From positions 1 to 7,977 of the forward strand of contig CAKZJI010000238.1 of the NCBI GenBank assembly GCA_936941515.1: a stretch of DNA of 7,977 nucleotides, given 5' to 3'. Every line of letters begins with the position of its first letter. The stretch's first letter is position 1. The translations under genes were made by a program, and so were the position numbers. This document shows positions 1 through 6,533 of the stretch, in pieces. A model generated the notes under the pieces. The model did no database searches and was not told the DNA's origin. It was given only the letters and a program-made list of their open reading frames with translations. This stretch comes from an uncultured Propionibacteriaceae bacterium. GTDB taxonomy: Bacteria > Actinomycetota > Actinomycetes > Propionibacteriales > Propionibacteriaceae.

Positions 1-529
1 ACCATTTCATGGCCTCGAAAGTGGTGTGGCTGAGCTGCTCACGAGCGCTTCTTCCCAGCCCACGCTGACCCACCCTGTCGTTCTCCCGACGCAGCAGGCG
101 CGCTGTTCTCAAACCCACACGTCGCCCGGCACGCCGAGCCAGCTCGTATGCATGATCGAGTCCTCGCCGTCGCACCGATGCGGGACGTGAGGGCACGGGC
201 ACCAGGACACTGCCTGCCTCATGCTGGGTGGCTGTAACAGCCCGCGCCAGCAGCTCGGCCAGCAGAGAGGCCAGATGCCAGGCACCGTCTTCTTTGAATC
301 GAAGGATCAGGGTTGACAGATGAGGTCGGTAGGACGTTGCCGCCCATATCGGGACGCTGATGCCCCGACGCCTCAGACGGTGGGGCTGTCTCTGCCTCAG
401 CCGGGTGACACATGTTGAGCAGCAGCCGACAGCAGCCACCCCGCAGAGTGGGCAGGTTGCACCCAGCAGCAGCTGGGCCGCGTGGTCGAGGAATGAGGCA
501 CACTCCTCATTCTGAGCAGCCGAAGCCAG
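1..529 (-). CDS. comF: ComF family phosphoribosyltransferase-like protein, partial, start unclear
   Basis: The minus strand is open from about 535 to the left edge, and the gene runs out of the window. The frame reads FLDHAAQLLLGATCPLCG, then a second cysteine cluster (GCCSTC), which together form the N-terminal zinc-ribbon-like Cys motif of ComF proteins. Next come a FKEDGAWHLA-like segment and VPVPSRPASVRRRGLDHAYE, which matches the conserved VPVP...R.RGFNQA region of the family. The C-terminal PRPP-binding loop lies outside the window. ComF proteins are linked to DNA uptake in competent bacteria; the actinobacterial role is poorly defined. It follows lpqB, as in the mycobacterial mtrAB-lpqB-comF neighbourhood. 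Oddity: no ATG, GTG or TTG exists in frame between the TGA at 538-536 and the first Cys pair; the first in-frame GTG (439) would cut off the motif. The end given here (a CTG codon) is a placeholder. Identity is fairly sure; start and intactness are not. Confidence 0.75.
   Translation of the reverse strand, partial: MASAAQNEECASFLDHAAQLLLGATCPLCGVAAVGCCSTCVTRLRQRQPHRLRRRGISVPIWAATSYRPHLSTLILRFKEDGAWHLASLLAELLARAVTATQHEAGSVLVPVPSRPASVRRRGLDHAYELARRAGRRVGLRTARLLRRENDRVGQRGLGRSAREQLSHTTFEAMKW
491..512. other. Perfect 8-bp inverted repeat over the comF 5' end
   Basis: GAATGAGG (491-498) pairs perfectly with CCTCATTC (505-512) across a six-base loop. On the minus strand it lies 38 bases after the lpqB stop and covers the first codons of the comF-like frame, including the only AGGAG-like sequence near there. 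No T-run follows, so it is not a typical intrinsic terminator. It could be an RNA hairpin affecting comF translation, or have no function. Confidence 0.45.
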
Positions 530-549
530 GATGACTCAGGATCCACCTG

Positions 550-2250
550 TCACCCTGGATAACTGATCCAGGACATCATCGTCTTGGCGTTACGCCACGT
601 GCTGCCTGGCTGGTACAGCAGGACCGTGCCGTCGGCCGCGCGTGTGGCAATGGCGTCACCTCCCGGTCTGGGGAGCGCGGTAACCTGCACCGGAGAGTTT
701 GAGATTGGCCCCAGGTCGTCGACCGCTGAGCCATCGATGCGGGTGACGAACACCGAGGGCCCTCCGGCGCCACGGGCCACGAGCGCCAGTGCCAGCTCGC
801 CTGTCCAGTCCAGGGCCACATAATCGCTGAGTTTCACCCCCCTGGCCGGGGACAGATCAACCTCATGCCATCCCGACAGGGTATGTCCCTGCATCAGCAC
901 GGCGGTCCCACAATGAGTGCCGTCTTGTCCCTTGATGATCGCTGCGACGCGCGTGCCGGAGGCATCCACTGAGAAGTCCACGATCTCACCCGGCAAGGCT
1001 GTCGCATCGATGGGCGTCACCACTCCCTGGGATGACACCACTAGCATCTGCTGTTCGCCGTTCGCGTTATACCCGATCAGCCAAAGCCGATTTTGAGCAA
1101 ATTGTGCCCCGGAGGCACGGCTCAATGCGGTCTCCACGGAGACCAGGGAGCCTCTCGTGGGTCCCACCCGAACCACTGCTGGGTCTCCAGCGACAAAAGC
1201 CGTCAATGAGCCGTCGAGGGATGTCGCGGTCATGTCGACTGGTTTCAGCTCGCCGGCATCAGCGACGAAGACATCCTCCGTACTGAGACGTCCGGGAAGC
1301 TGATCGCTGACTCCAGACAGGTCTGAGGCACTCGCTCTCGACAGAGGCTGATATCCCTGCTGTGAGGACAGTTCGAGAATCTGCTGCTCATTTTGGCCTG
1401 GCAGGACGTAGGGCTTCCCACCGGAGGTGATTTTCAGCCCCGTCACGCGCTGAATTGATGACAGGGACCAGAGGAGCTGAGCTCCCAGCTCCCGCCTGGC
1501 CTCATCGCCCAGATTCGTCGGCAAGCCATCCAGGTCAACGGTCACTGTGCCAACCGAGTCCAGGGTCGCCCCGCCCGCACCGAGGGTGACTGAGGTCGGG
1601 ATGGCGCTATGGACGATGGGGCTCAGATCGGCGCTGGGCCCGGCAAGCTGTGCTCGGACGATCCTGGCCGGAGTCAGCTCAGACTTCGGGACGTGGAGGA
1701 GATCGGGCAGAACGGCCTGTGTCTCGTTGGAGACGAAGTACGACCTCACCGCTGAATAGGAGCGGGCGAAGATGTAGCTGGACAACGGCACGCCGCTGGG
1801 TGGGGCGGAGATCCGCCATTCCCCGTCCTCTTCCACCAGAGCAAAATCGTGGCTGATCTTCTCTTCCCCGATGGTGAACCGGCCGGCTGCGTCAATGGAA
1901 CCTTTCGTCGTACCTTGCAGCACGAAGGCCCCATTCTCCTCCTCCACCAGCCCCTCATAGACCAGGGCTCCGGCCTCCGGGTTCCAGTTTTCCTTGGCCT
2001 CCACGCTCAGGTATTGGCGGGCCAGGCTGTATCCCCCCTTGGGGTCCGCCACGGCCTGCAGGAAGCCCTCGACGATACGCGATGCGCTCATGCCCTTCTG
2101 CGGAGGCTCTGGGGCGATCTGCACTCCCCTGTCCTGCCTTTCCATGCTGACCTCCTCCACTGGCCCGGAGACCGGGATCTGGCTGCAGGCTGCGAGGGTC
2201 AGCACCGTCACACAGCACACGATGCGCAGCAGGAGCGTTCGATGTTTCAT
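550..2250 (-). CDS. lpqB: Lipoprotein LpqB, MtrAB-associated, with GerMN domain
   Basis: This encodes 566 residues, close to the mycobacterial LpqB (about 580). The N-terminus is a lipoprotein signal: basic KHR, a hydrophobic stretch and lipobox LAAC with the lipidated Cys at residue 22, so the protein should sit on the outer face of the membrane. Residues about 50-170 form the LpqB N-terminal region; about 190-290 is a GerMN-type domain (TPARIVRAQLAGPS; VTVDLDGLP; LGAQLLWSLSSI); the rest resembles the C-terminal beta-propeller-like part, ending with the family-typical DGTVLLYQPG. In mycobacteria LpqB binds the MtrB extracellular domain and modulates MtrA phosphorylation. The start is ATG 2250, eight bases after AGGAGG; GTG at 2253 is an equally possible start. 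It begins 24 bases after the mtrB stop, so it is probably cotranscribed with mtrAB. It appears intact. Confidence 0.93.
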   Translation of the reverse strand: MKHRTLLLRIVCCVTVLTLAACSQIPVSGPVEEVSMERQDRGVQIAPEPPQKGMSASRIVEGFLQAVADPKGGYSLARQYLSVEAKENWNPEAGALVYEGLVEEENGAFVLQGTTKGSIDAAGRFTIGEEKISHDFALVEEDGEWRISAPPSGVPLSSYIFARSYSAVRSYFVSNETQAVLPDLLHVPKSELTPARIVRAQLAGPSADLSPIVHSAIPTSVTLGAGGATLDSVGTVTVDLDGLPTNLGDEARRELGAQLLWSLSSIQRVTGLKITSGGKPYVLPGQNEQQILELSSQQGYQPLSRASASDLSGVSDQLPGRLSTEDVFVADAGELKPVDMTATSLDGSLTAFVAGDPAVVRVGPTRGSLVSVETALSRASGAQFAQNRLWLIGYNANGEQQMLVVSSQGVVTPIDATALPGEIVDFSVDASGTRVAAIIKGQDGTHCGTAVLMQGHTLSGWHEVDLSPARGVKLSDYVALDWTGELALALVARGAGGPSVFVTRIDGSAVDDLGPISNSPVQVTALPRPGGDAIATRAADGTVLLYQPGSTWRNAKTMMSWISYPG

Positions 2251-2255
2251 CACAT

Positions 2256-2264
2256 TTCCCTCCT
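2256..2264 (-). promoter_or_regulatory. Strong ribosome binding site of lpqB
   Basis: The minus strand reads AGGAGGGAAATGTGATG. A full AGGAGG lies eight bases before ATG 2250 and five before GTG 2253, so this site supports a start here but does not decide between the two. It lies inside the 24-base gap after the mtrB stop. Confidence 0.7.
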
Positions 2265-2274
2265 GGCATCAAAG

Positions 2275-3774
2275 TCAACGGGGATGATCGGCAGGCGTGA
2301 GCCGGAACTGCGCCCCCCGCCCGGGCCTCCCCCAGGCCGACAGCCATCCGCGATGCAGCCGGGCATCCTCCCGGGAGATCGCAAGGCCCAGGCCGGTGCC
2401 GCCGGCTGCTCGGGCCCTGGAGGGATCCGCTCGCCAGAAGCGGTTGAAGACCAGGCTTGAGGAACTCGCCTCGAATCCGACTCCATGATCACGTACTGTG
2501 ACCGCCACCGCCTCAGGATCCGAGGCGACGGTGACGTCGATGGGTCTTCCCTCACCGTGGTCGATTGCGTTGGTCAGCAGATTCCGCAGAATGCGCCGGA
2601 TCCTCCTGGGATCGAGCTGGGCGGTGGCCGGATCGCCAACGTGAAGCTGCAGGACGCTTCCTTGGGAATCGGCGAAGGCCCGCTGAGCGTCCAGCTCAGA
2701 GGTCACCAGCACGTTGAGGTCCGTGTCCTCTAGCTCCAGAACGGCGGCACCGGCATCAAACCTTGAGATCTCCAGCAGATCCGCGAGCATGGCGTCAAAA
2801 CGCTCGATCTCGGAGCTCATCAGCTCCACGGTCCGGCCAGTTTGCGCTCCAAGCTCCTCCCGGCTCTCGTAGAGCAGATCAGATGCCATCTTGATAGTGG
2901 TCAGGGGGGTGCGCAACTCATGGCTGACATCACTGACAAAACGCCGCTGCACAGCTGACAGTGATTCGAGTTCACGGATTCTCTGCTGCAGATCCGCTGC
3001 CATCTCGTTCATCGACTTCGCCAGGGAGGCCAGGTCGTGGGTGCCTCTGACGGGCATTCGCTCATCCAGCCGACCCGATGCGAGTCGCTGGGCTGTACGG
3101 CTGGCTTTCCTCACGGGCCTGACCACCTGAAGCGTGACGAGGTAGGCGATGGCCGTCAGACCCAGCAGCAACGCCGCCCCGGCTGCCAGCACCGCACGCT
3201 GGATCTGAGCCAGCATGGCCACCTCACCGGCCATGGGAAAAACATAGTAGACGGGGAAGCTCTCCCCACTCGATGTGGTCAGGGTCGCCCCGAACGCCAG
3301 CCCCGGTTGCTGACCGGAGTCACCGCCTCCCGGATCGCTGATACCCGTGGGGGAGGTGTATAGACCGTTTCCGCTGGCGACGGCCTCACGCAGTTGGGCT
3401 GGGATGGAGTCCATCAGGATGTCGGGGGAGGAATAGAGCACCGAGGCCGGCCCCTCAATAATGACAGAGTATTGAGCTGCCTGGGCCCCTGCGAGCTCGG
3501 CCAGACGACTGAGCTGCTCGTAGGTTGCCATGCCCAGGGTGTCAGGAGACAGCAGCTGATCCTGCATGAAGCGATGCATGCCAATTGCCTCCCTGGCGGA
3601 TGAGGATCGCTTCGAGTCCACGATGCCCGCAGCCATCTGGTGGACCAGCGCCATTCCTGCGAGCACAAGGATGATGCACGAGGTGACGAAGGTGGATGCC
3701 AGAACCCGCAGCGGCAACGAGCTCCACCACAACCGGAGAAGGCCGCGACGGTGCTCACTCAGGCTGGACGTCAC
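2275..3774 (-). CDS. mtrB: Sensor histidine kinase MtrB
   Basis: From the GTG at 3774 this is 499 residues. Order of parts: a transmembrane helix at about 25-45; an extracellular sensor region at about 46-190; a second helix at about 192-218; HAMP at about 218-272 (RPVRKASRTAQRLASG, MPVRG); a dimerization domain with SDVSHELRTPLTT and phospho-acceptor His285; then an ATPase domain with N box (RNLLTNAIDH, 397-406), G1 (DHGVG, 429-433), F box (FNRFWR) and G2 (GGTGLGLAI, 458-466). All catalytic motifs are present. In relatives MtrB, tuned by LpqB, phosphorylates MtrA to control cell wall and division genes. The protein lacks the long C-terminal tail of the mycobacterial version (567 residues). 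The start overlaps the mtrA end by 20 bases, implying coupled translation. A TTG at 3789 would add five residues; neither start has a good SD. Confidence 0.95.
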   Translation of the reverse strand: MTSSLSEHRRGLLRLWWSSLPLRVLASTFVTSCIILVLAGMALVHQMAAGIVDSKRSSSAREAIGMHRFMQDQLLSPDTLGMATYEQLSRLAELAGAQAAQYSVIIEGPASVLYSSPDILMDSIPAQLREAVASGNGLYTSPTGISDPGGGDSGQQPGLAFGATLTTSSGESFPVYYVFPMAGEVAMLAQIQRAVLAAGAALLLGLTAIAYLVTLQVVRPVRKASRTAQRLASGRLDERMPVRGTHDLASLAKSMNEMAADLQQRIRELESLSAVQRRFVSDVSHELRTPLTTIKMASDLLYESREELGAQTGRTVELMSSEIERFDAMLADLLEISRFDAGAAVLELEDTDLNVLVTSELDAQRAFADSQGSVLQLHVGDPATAQLDPRRIRRILRNLLTNAIDHGEGRPIDVTVASDPEAVAVTVRDHGVGFEASSSSLVFNRFWRADPSRARAAGGTGLGLAISREDARLHRGWLSAWGRPGRGAQFRLTPADHPR

Positions 3775-4459
3775 CGGCTCGATATCCAATCCCCCGAACG
3801 GTCACAATGATCTGTGGGCGCTCCGGGTCCTTCTCAACCTTGGAACGCAGACGCTGCACATGGACATTGACCAGGCGGGTGTCGGCCGCATTCCGGTAGC
3901 CCCACACCTCGTCAAGCAGCGCCTCACGCGTGAACACCTGAGAGGGGCGCTTCGCCAGCGCCAGAAGCAGATCGAACTCCAGTGGGGTCAACGACAGAAT
4001 CGTCGACCCCCGCTTGACAGTGTGGGCGGCGACGGAGATCACGAGATCCCCAATGGTCAGCTGATCAGCGCCAGACTCCGCCCTGAGGCGACGGATTCGC
4101 GTCCGGATGCGAGCTAGGAGCTCCTTGACTTTAAACGGCTTGGCCACGTAGTCGTCAGCGCCGGCCTGCAGACCAGCCACGACGTCATCGGTGTCCGAGC
4201 GGGCCGTCAGCATCACGATCGGCACGCCGGACTCGGCGCGCATCTCACGGCACACCGTCACCCCGTCACGCCCCGGCAGCATGAGGTCAAGCAGAACCAG
4301 ATCCGGTCGTGTCTGACGCAAAGCAGTCAACGCCCCGTCACCCGTGCCGCAACGGGCTGTCTCGTATCCCTCTTGACGCAACACGATCTGGAGCATCTCG
4401 GACAGCGCCACATCGTCATCGACGATGAGGATCAGAGTTTTCCTACGGCCCTCTGTCAC
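3755..4459 (-). CDS. mtrA: DNA-binding response regulator MtrA
   Basis: This is a 234-residue OmpR/PhoB-type regulator. The receiver domain (about 8-120) has the acidic pocket D14/D15, phospho-acceptor Asp58 in LLDLMLPGRDG, Thr85 in MLTAR and Lys107 in AKPF. The winged-helix DNA-binding domain (about 132-228) has TPLEFDLLLALAK, the recognition helix region TRLVNVHVQRLRSKVE and the terminal VRGIGYR. The mycobacterial protein is 228 residues. MtrA activates or represses genes of the cell wall, division and replication after phosphorylation by MtrB. I chose GTG 4459 because AGGAGG lies six bases before it; an ATG at 4489 would add ten residues but would leave that SD inside the gene. It is the first gene of the mtrAB-lpqB unit. 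Confidence 0.95.
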   Translation of the reverse strand: MTEGRRKTLILIVDDDVALSEMLQIVLRQEGYETARCGTGDGALTALRQTRPDLVLLDLMLPGRDGVTVCREMRAESGVPIVMLTARSDTDDVVAGLQAGADDYVAKPFKVKELLARIRTRIRRLRAESGADQLTIGDLVISVAAHTVKRGSTILSLTPLEFDLLLALAKRPSQVFTREALLDEVWGYRNAADTRLVNVHVQRLRSKVEKDPERPQIIVTVRGIGYRAGDVQPE

Positions 4460-4488
4460 AGTCCACCTCCTGCTGGATCTGACACTCA

Positions 4489-4519
4489 ATGCTAGTGGCG
4501 TGTTCTGGAAACTGGTCAG
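4489..4519 (-). promoter_or_regulatory. Candidate sigma-70-type promoter of mtrA
   Basis: On the minus strand a -35-like CTGACC (4514-4519, four of six consensus bases) and a -10-like TAGCAT (4489-4494, TANNNT pattern) are separated by 19 bases, about 30 bases before the mtrA start. Spacing is at the long end, so this is only a candidate. Confidence 0.25.
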
Positions 4520-4630
4520 TGGGAGGCGATTCCGGTGCGGGAGCAGCCCGATGCCGCCGGGTGAAACGCCGCCAAGTCATAACGAGGCAAGGCGCCGCAT
4601 CCGGGAACCAGAGAACGCTCAGGGAAATCG

Positions 4631-4665
4631 CGACGCGGGGTGCGTGTAGGTTGTGTCCCGCGTCG
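4631..4665. repeat. 9-bp perfect inverted repeat after yqgE
   Basis: CGACGCGGG (4631-4639) pairs with CCCGCGTCG (4657-4665) across a 17-base spacer. It starts ten bases past the yqgE stop on the minus strand and about 170 bases before mtrA. All nine pairs match and eight are G-C or C-G. No T-run follows. It may be a GC-rich transcription stop for yqgE or a dyad operator upstream of mtrA; I cannot choose. Confidence 0.45.
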
Positions 4666-4674
4666 GGAAGAGAA

Positions 4675-5235
4675 CTAATTGCGACTCGGGTGATCAGTCC
4701 ACGTGGACCACAGCCCCGTTTCCCCGCCCATCCGTCTGAGAACCCTGCGCCACAGGTCTGCGGGGGTTCCGAAGACCTCCTCGGCCAGGGCGTTGGTCCG
4801 GAACCATGACCCTCTCAGCAGCTCTCCCACCAACTGACCAGTCTCCCACCCCGCGAGACCCACAAAGATCCGCAGCTGCGCATAGGTGTCACGAACCAGC
4901 TCAATGGGTGTCTCCAGGTCCAGTACCCCCACATCGCCGAAGAGCCGACGCCAGCCAGGCGGCTCCTCGCCGGCAATCCGCACCTGCGTCAGGCCGATGG
5001 CGGTCTGTTGGGAGACCGGGCCTCCTTCCAGCAGTTTTGCCGGCGGTGGAAGCAGCTCACCAAAGTGCTCCAGTTCCGGGACCACATCCATGCCCTCACC
5101 ACGGTTGAGACATACCCCGATGGTTCCGGAGTCGTTGTGATCCAGCAGAAGCACCACGCTTCGGTCAAAGTATCCGCCCCGGCCGGGCTCGGTGGCGATG
5201 AGAAGCTGACCCGCGGCGGGTTCACCCAGTTGCAT
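4675..5235 (-). CDS. YqgE/AlgH family protein (UPF0301, DUF179)
   Basis: The 186-residue protein has the usual family length and landmarks: AAGQLLIATEP near the N-terminus, FDRSVVLLLDHNDSGTIGVCLNRG (23-46, allowing for breaks), EGGPVSQQT (70-78), and IFVGLAGWETGQLVGELLRG (123-142). No signal peptide or membrane segment is seen, so it should be cytoplasmic. The family is widespread; despite the AlgH name its biochemical function is not established, so none is assigned. ATG 5235 puts the conserved GQLLIAT motif at residues 9-15, as in relatives, though the SD (GGGGG directly before the ATG) is poor. It is divergent from the amylase gene, with 34 bases between starts. It ends 215 bases before mtrA on the same strand, so readthrough is possible. 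Confidence 0.9.
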   Translation of the reverse strand: MQLGEPAAGQLLIATEPGRGGYFDRSVVLLLDHNDSGTIGVCLNRGEGMDVVPELEHFGELLPPPAKLLEGGPVSQQTAIGLTQVRIAGEEPPGWRRLFGDVGVLDLETPIELVRDTYAQLRIFVGLAGWETGQLVGELLRGSWFRTNALAEEVFGTPADLWRRVLRRMGGETGLWSTWTDHPSRN

Positions 5236-5269
5236 GCCCCCATTGTGTCAAGCGGATTACCATGCAGTC

Positions 5270-6511
5270 ATGGATTGGGTTGAGCACGCGATCTGGTGGC
5301 ATATCTATCCTCTCGGCATGTGCAGAGCACCCATCCGAGAGGCCGCAACCCCTGCCCCGCGTCTCCGGCGGCTTCTCGGCTGGCTGGACTACGCCATCGA
5401 TTTGGGCTGCTCAGGTCTGCTGTTGGGCCCCATCTTCAGGTCGCAGACCCATGGATACGACTCGCTCGATCTGTTCAGCATTGATCCCCGTCTGGGGACC
5501 GAGGAGGACTTTGCCGAGCTAGTCATCAAGGCACATCGCCGCGGGCTCCGGGTAGTGCTGGACGGAGTGTTCAGCCACGTCGGCGAGTCGCATCCGGAGG
5601 TGCTCCGCGCCCTGCGGGAGGGTCCGGACTCCAGCGCCGCAGCCCTGTTCGACATCGACTGGGAGGCCCCTGAGGGCCCGGCGCCCCGCGTGTTCGAGGG
5701 GCATTCCTCGCTGGTGCGGTTCAACCACGCCAGTGACAGAACAGCCGACTATGTCACGCGCGTCATGCGCCACTGGCTGGACCGTGGTATTGATGGTTGG
5801 CGTCTTGATGCCGCGTACTCGGTGCCAACCAGGTTCTGGGCGAAGGTCACGCCCAGGGTGAAGTCGGCTCATCCCAACGCATGGCTGCTCGGAGAGGTGC
5901 TCCATGGCGACTACGCTGCCTTCGTGGCCGACTCCGGGATCGACTCCGTCACCCAGTACGAACTGTGGAAGGCCATCTGGTCCAGCATCAAGGACCGGAA
6001 TCTGTATGAGCTGGACTGGACCCTGCGGCGGAACAACCAGCTGCTGGAGTCCTTCCTGCCGAATACCTTCATCGGCAACCATGACGTCACCCGAGTAGCA
6101 AGCCAGATCGGAGCTGACGGAGCCGTCATCGCGCTTGTCATCCTCATGACGGTGGGCGGCATTCCCTCCATCTACTACGGCGACGAGCAGGGTTTCATCG
6201 GCATCAAGGAGGAACGCTGGGGCGGCGACGACGAGATCCGGCCGAATTTCCCCAACTCCCCTGAGGAGTTGTCACCACTTGGCGCCTGGATCTTCCGCGC
6301 CCACCAGGAGCTGATCGGGCTGCGCCGCAGACACCCATGGCTGGCGACAGCCACCACCGAGATGAGGCATCTTGAAAATAAGAGATGCACCTATCGCAGC
6401 ATCGCCGCAGGTGGCTCCAGATATGTGGAGATCGACATCGATCTGACCGAGGTTCCTCATGCTGTGATCTGGGATGAGGAACACACCGAGCTCTGGCGTC
6501 GCACGCTGTGA
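5270..6511 (+). CDS. GH13 alpha-amylase family protein, cytoplasmic
   Basis: This is a 413-residue (beta/alpha)8-barrel glycoside hydrolase of family GH13. The four family regions are visible: region I DGVFSH (98-103), region II GWRLDAA with Arg178 and nucleophile Asp180, region III LLGEVLHGD with acid/base Glu209, and region IV FIGNHD with His271 and transition-state Asp272. A YYGDEQG motif (about 303-309) follows, then a short C-terminal beta domain. No signal peptide, so it probably acts on internal alpha-glucans or oligosaccharides; the exact substrate and subfamily cannot be told by eye. Region I has Ser102 where most members have Asn, a calcium ligand in classical amylases. I chose ATG 5270 because MDWVEHAIWWHIYPLG looks like the native N-terminus of related proteins; an in-frame ATG at 5234 would add 12 poorly conserved residues and overlap the yqgE start. 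No clear SD precedes either. Confidence 0.88.
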   Translation: MDWVEHAIWWHIYPLGMCRAPIREAATPAPRLRRLLGWLDYAIDLGCSGLLLGPIFRSQTHGYDSLDLFSIDPRLGTEEDFAELVIKAHRRGLRVVLDGVFSHVGESHPEVLRALREGPDSSAAALFDIDWEAPEGPAPRVFEGHSSLVRFNHASDRTADYVTRVMRHWLDRGIDGWRLDAAYSVPTRFWAKVTPRVKSAHPNAWLLGEVLHGDYAAFVADSGIDSVTQYELWKAIWSSIKDRNLYELDWTLRRNNQLLESFLPNTFIGNHDVTRVASQIGADGAVIALVILMTVGGIPSIYYGDEQGFIGIKEERWGGDDEIRPNFPNSPEELSPLGAWIFRAHQELIGLRRRHPWLATATTEMRHLENKRCTYRSIAAGGSRYVEIDIDLTEVPHAVIWDEEHTELWRRTL

Positions 6512-6533
6512 CTGAGAGCGATGGCTTCGAAGC
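6512..6533. other. Short convergent gap with small palindrome
   Basis: The amylase stop and the PKD-like gene stop face each other across 22 bases. The gap contains the palindrome GCTTCGAAGC (6524-6533), flanked by CTGAG (6512-6516) and CTCAG (6532-6536). A weak two-way hairpin could form, but there is no T-run on either strand, so calling it a terminator would be a guess. Confidence 0.2.

Larger units (their letters stand above)
4460..4674. other. Intergenic region between yqgE and mtrA
   Basis: This 215-base gap follows the yqgE stop and precedes mtrA on the minus strand. It holds the inverted repeat at 4631-4665, a weak candidate promoter at 4489-4519 and the mtrA ribosome binding site. 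I see no convincing small gene in it. Confidence 0.6.

Noticed and set aside
219..503. 94-codon minus-strand frame starting at GTG 503
   Set aside because: It is a different frame over the comF region and stops at 219; the neighbouring frame carries the ComF motifs to the left edge.
1849..2460. 203-codon open frame on the plus strand across lpqB and mtrB
   Set aside because: It lies over two clear homologues on the other strand and has no recognisable domain.
3566..4117. 183-codon open frame on the plus strand across mtrB and mtrA
   Set aside because: It is antisense to well-conserved kinase and regulator domains; it is a by-product of GC-rich coding.
5234..5269. Longer amylase start at ATG 5234, sharing a CATG with the yqgE start
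   Set aside because: The added 12 residues look unlike the family N-terminus and no SD supports this start, although it is not excluded.
5519..6082. 187-codon open frame on the minus strand inside the amylase gene
   Set aside because: The plus strand holds all four GH13 regions here; the minus frame has no motif.
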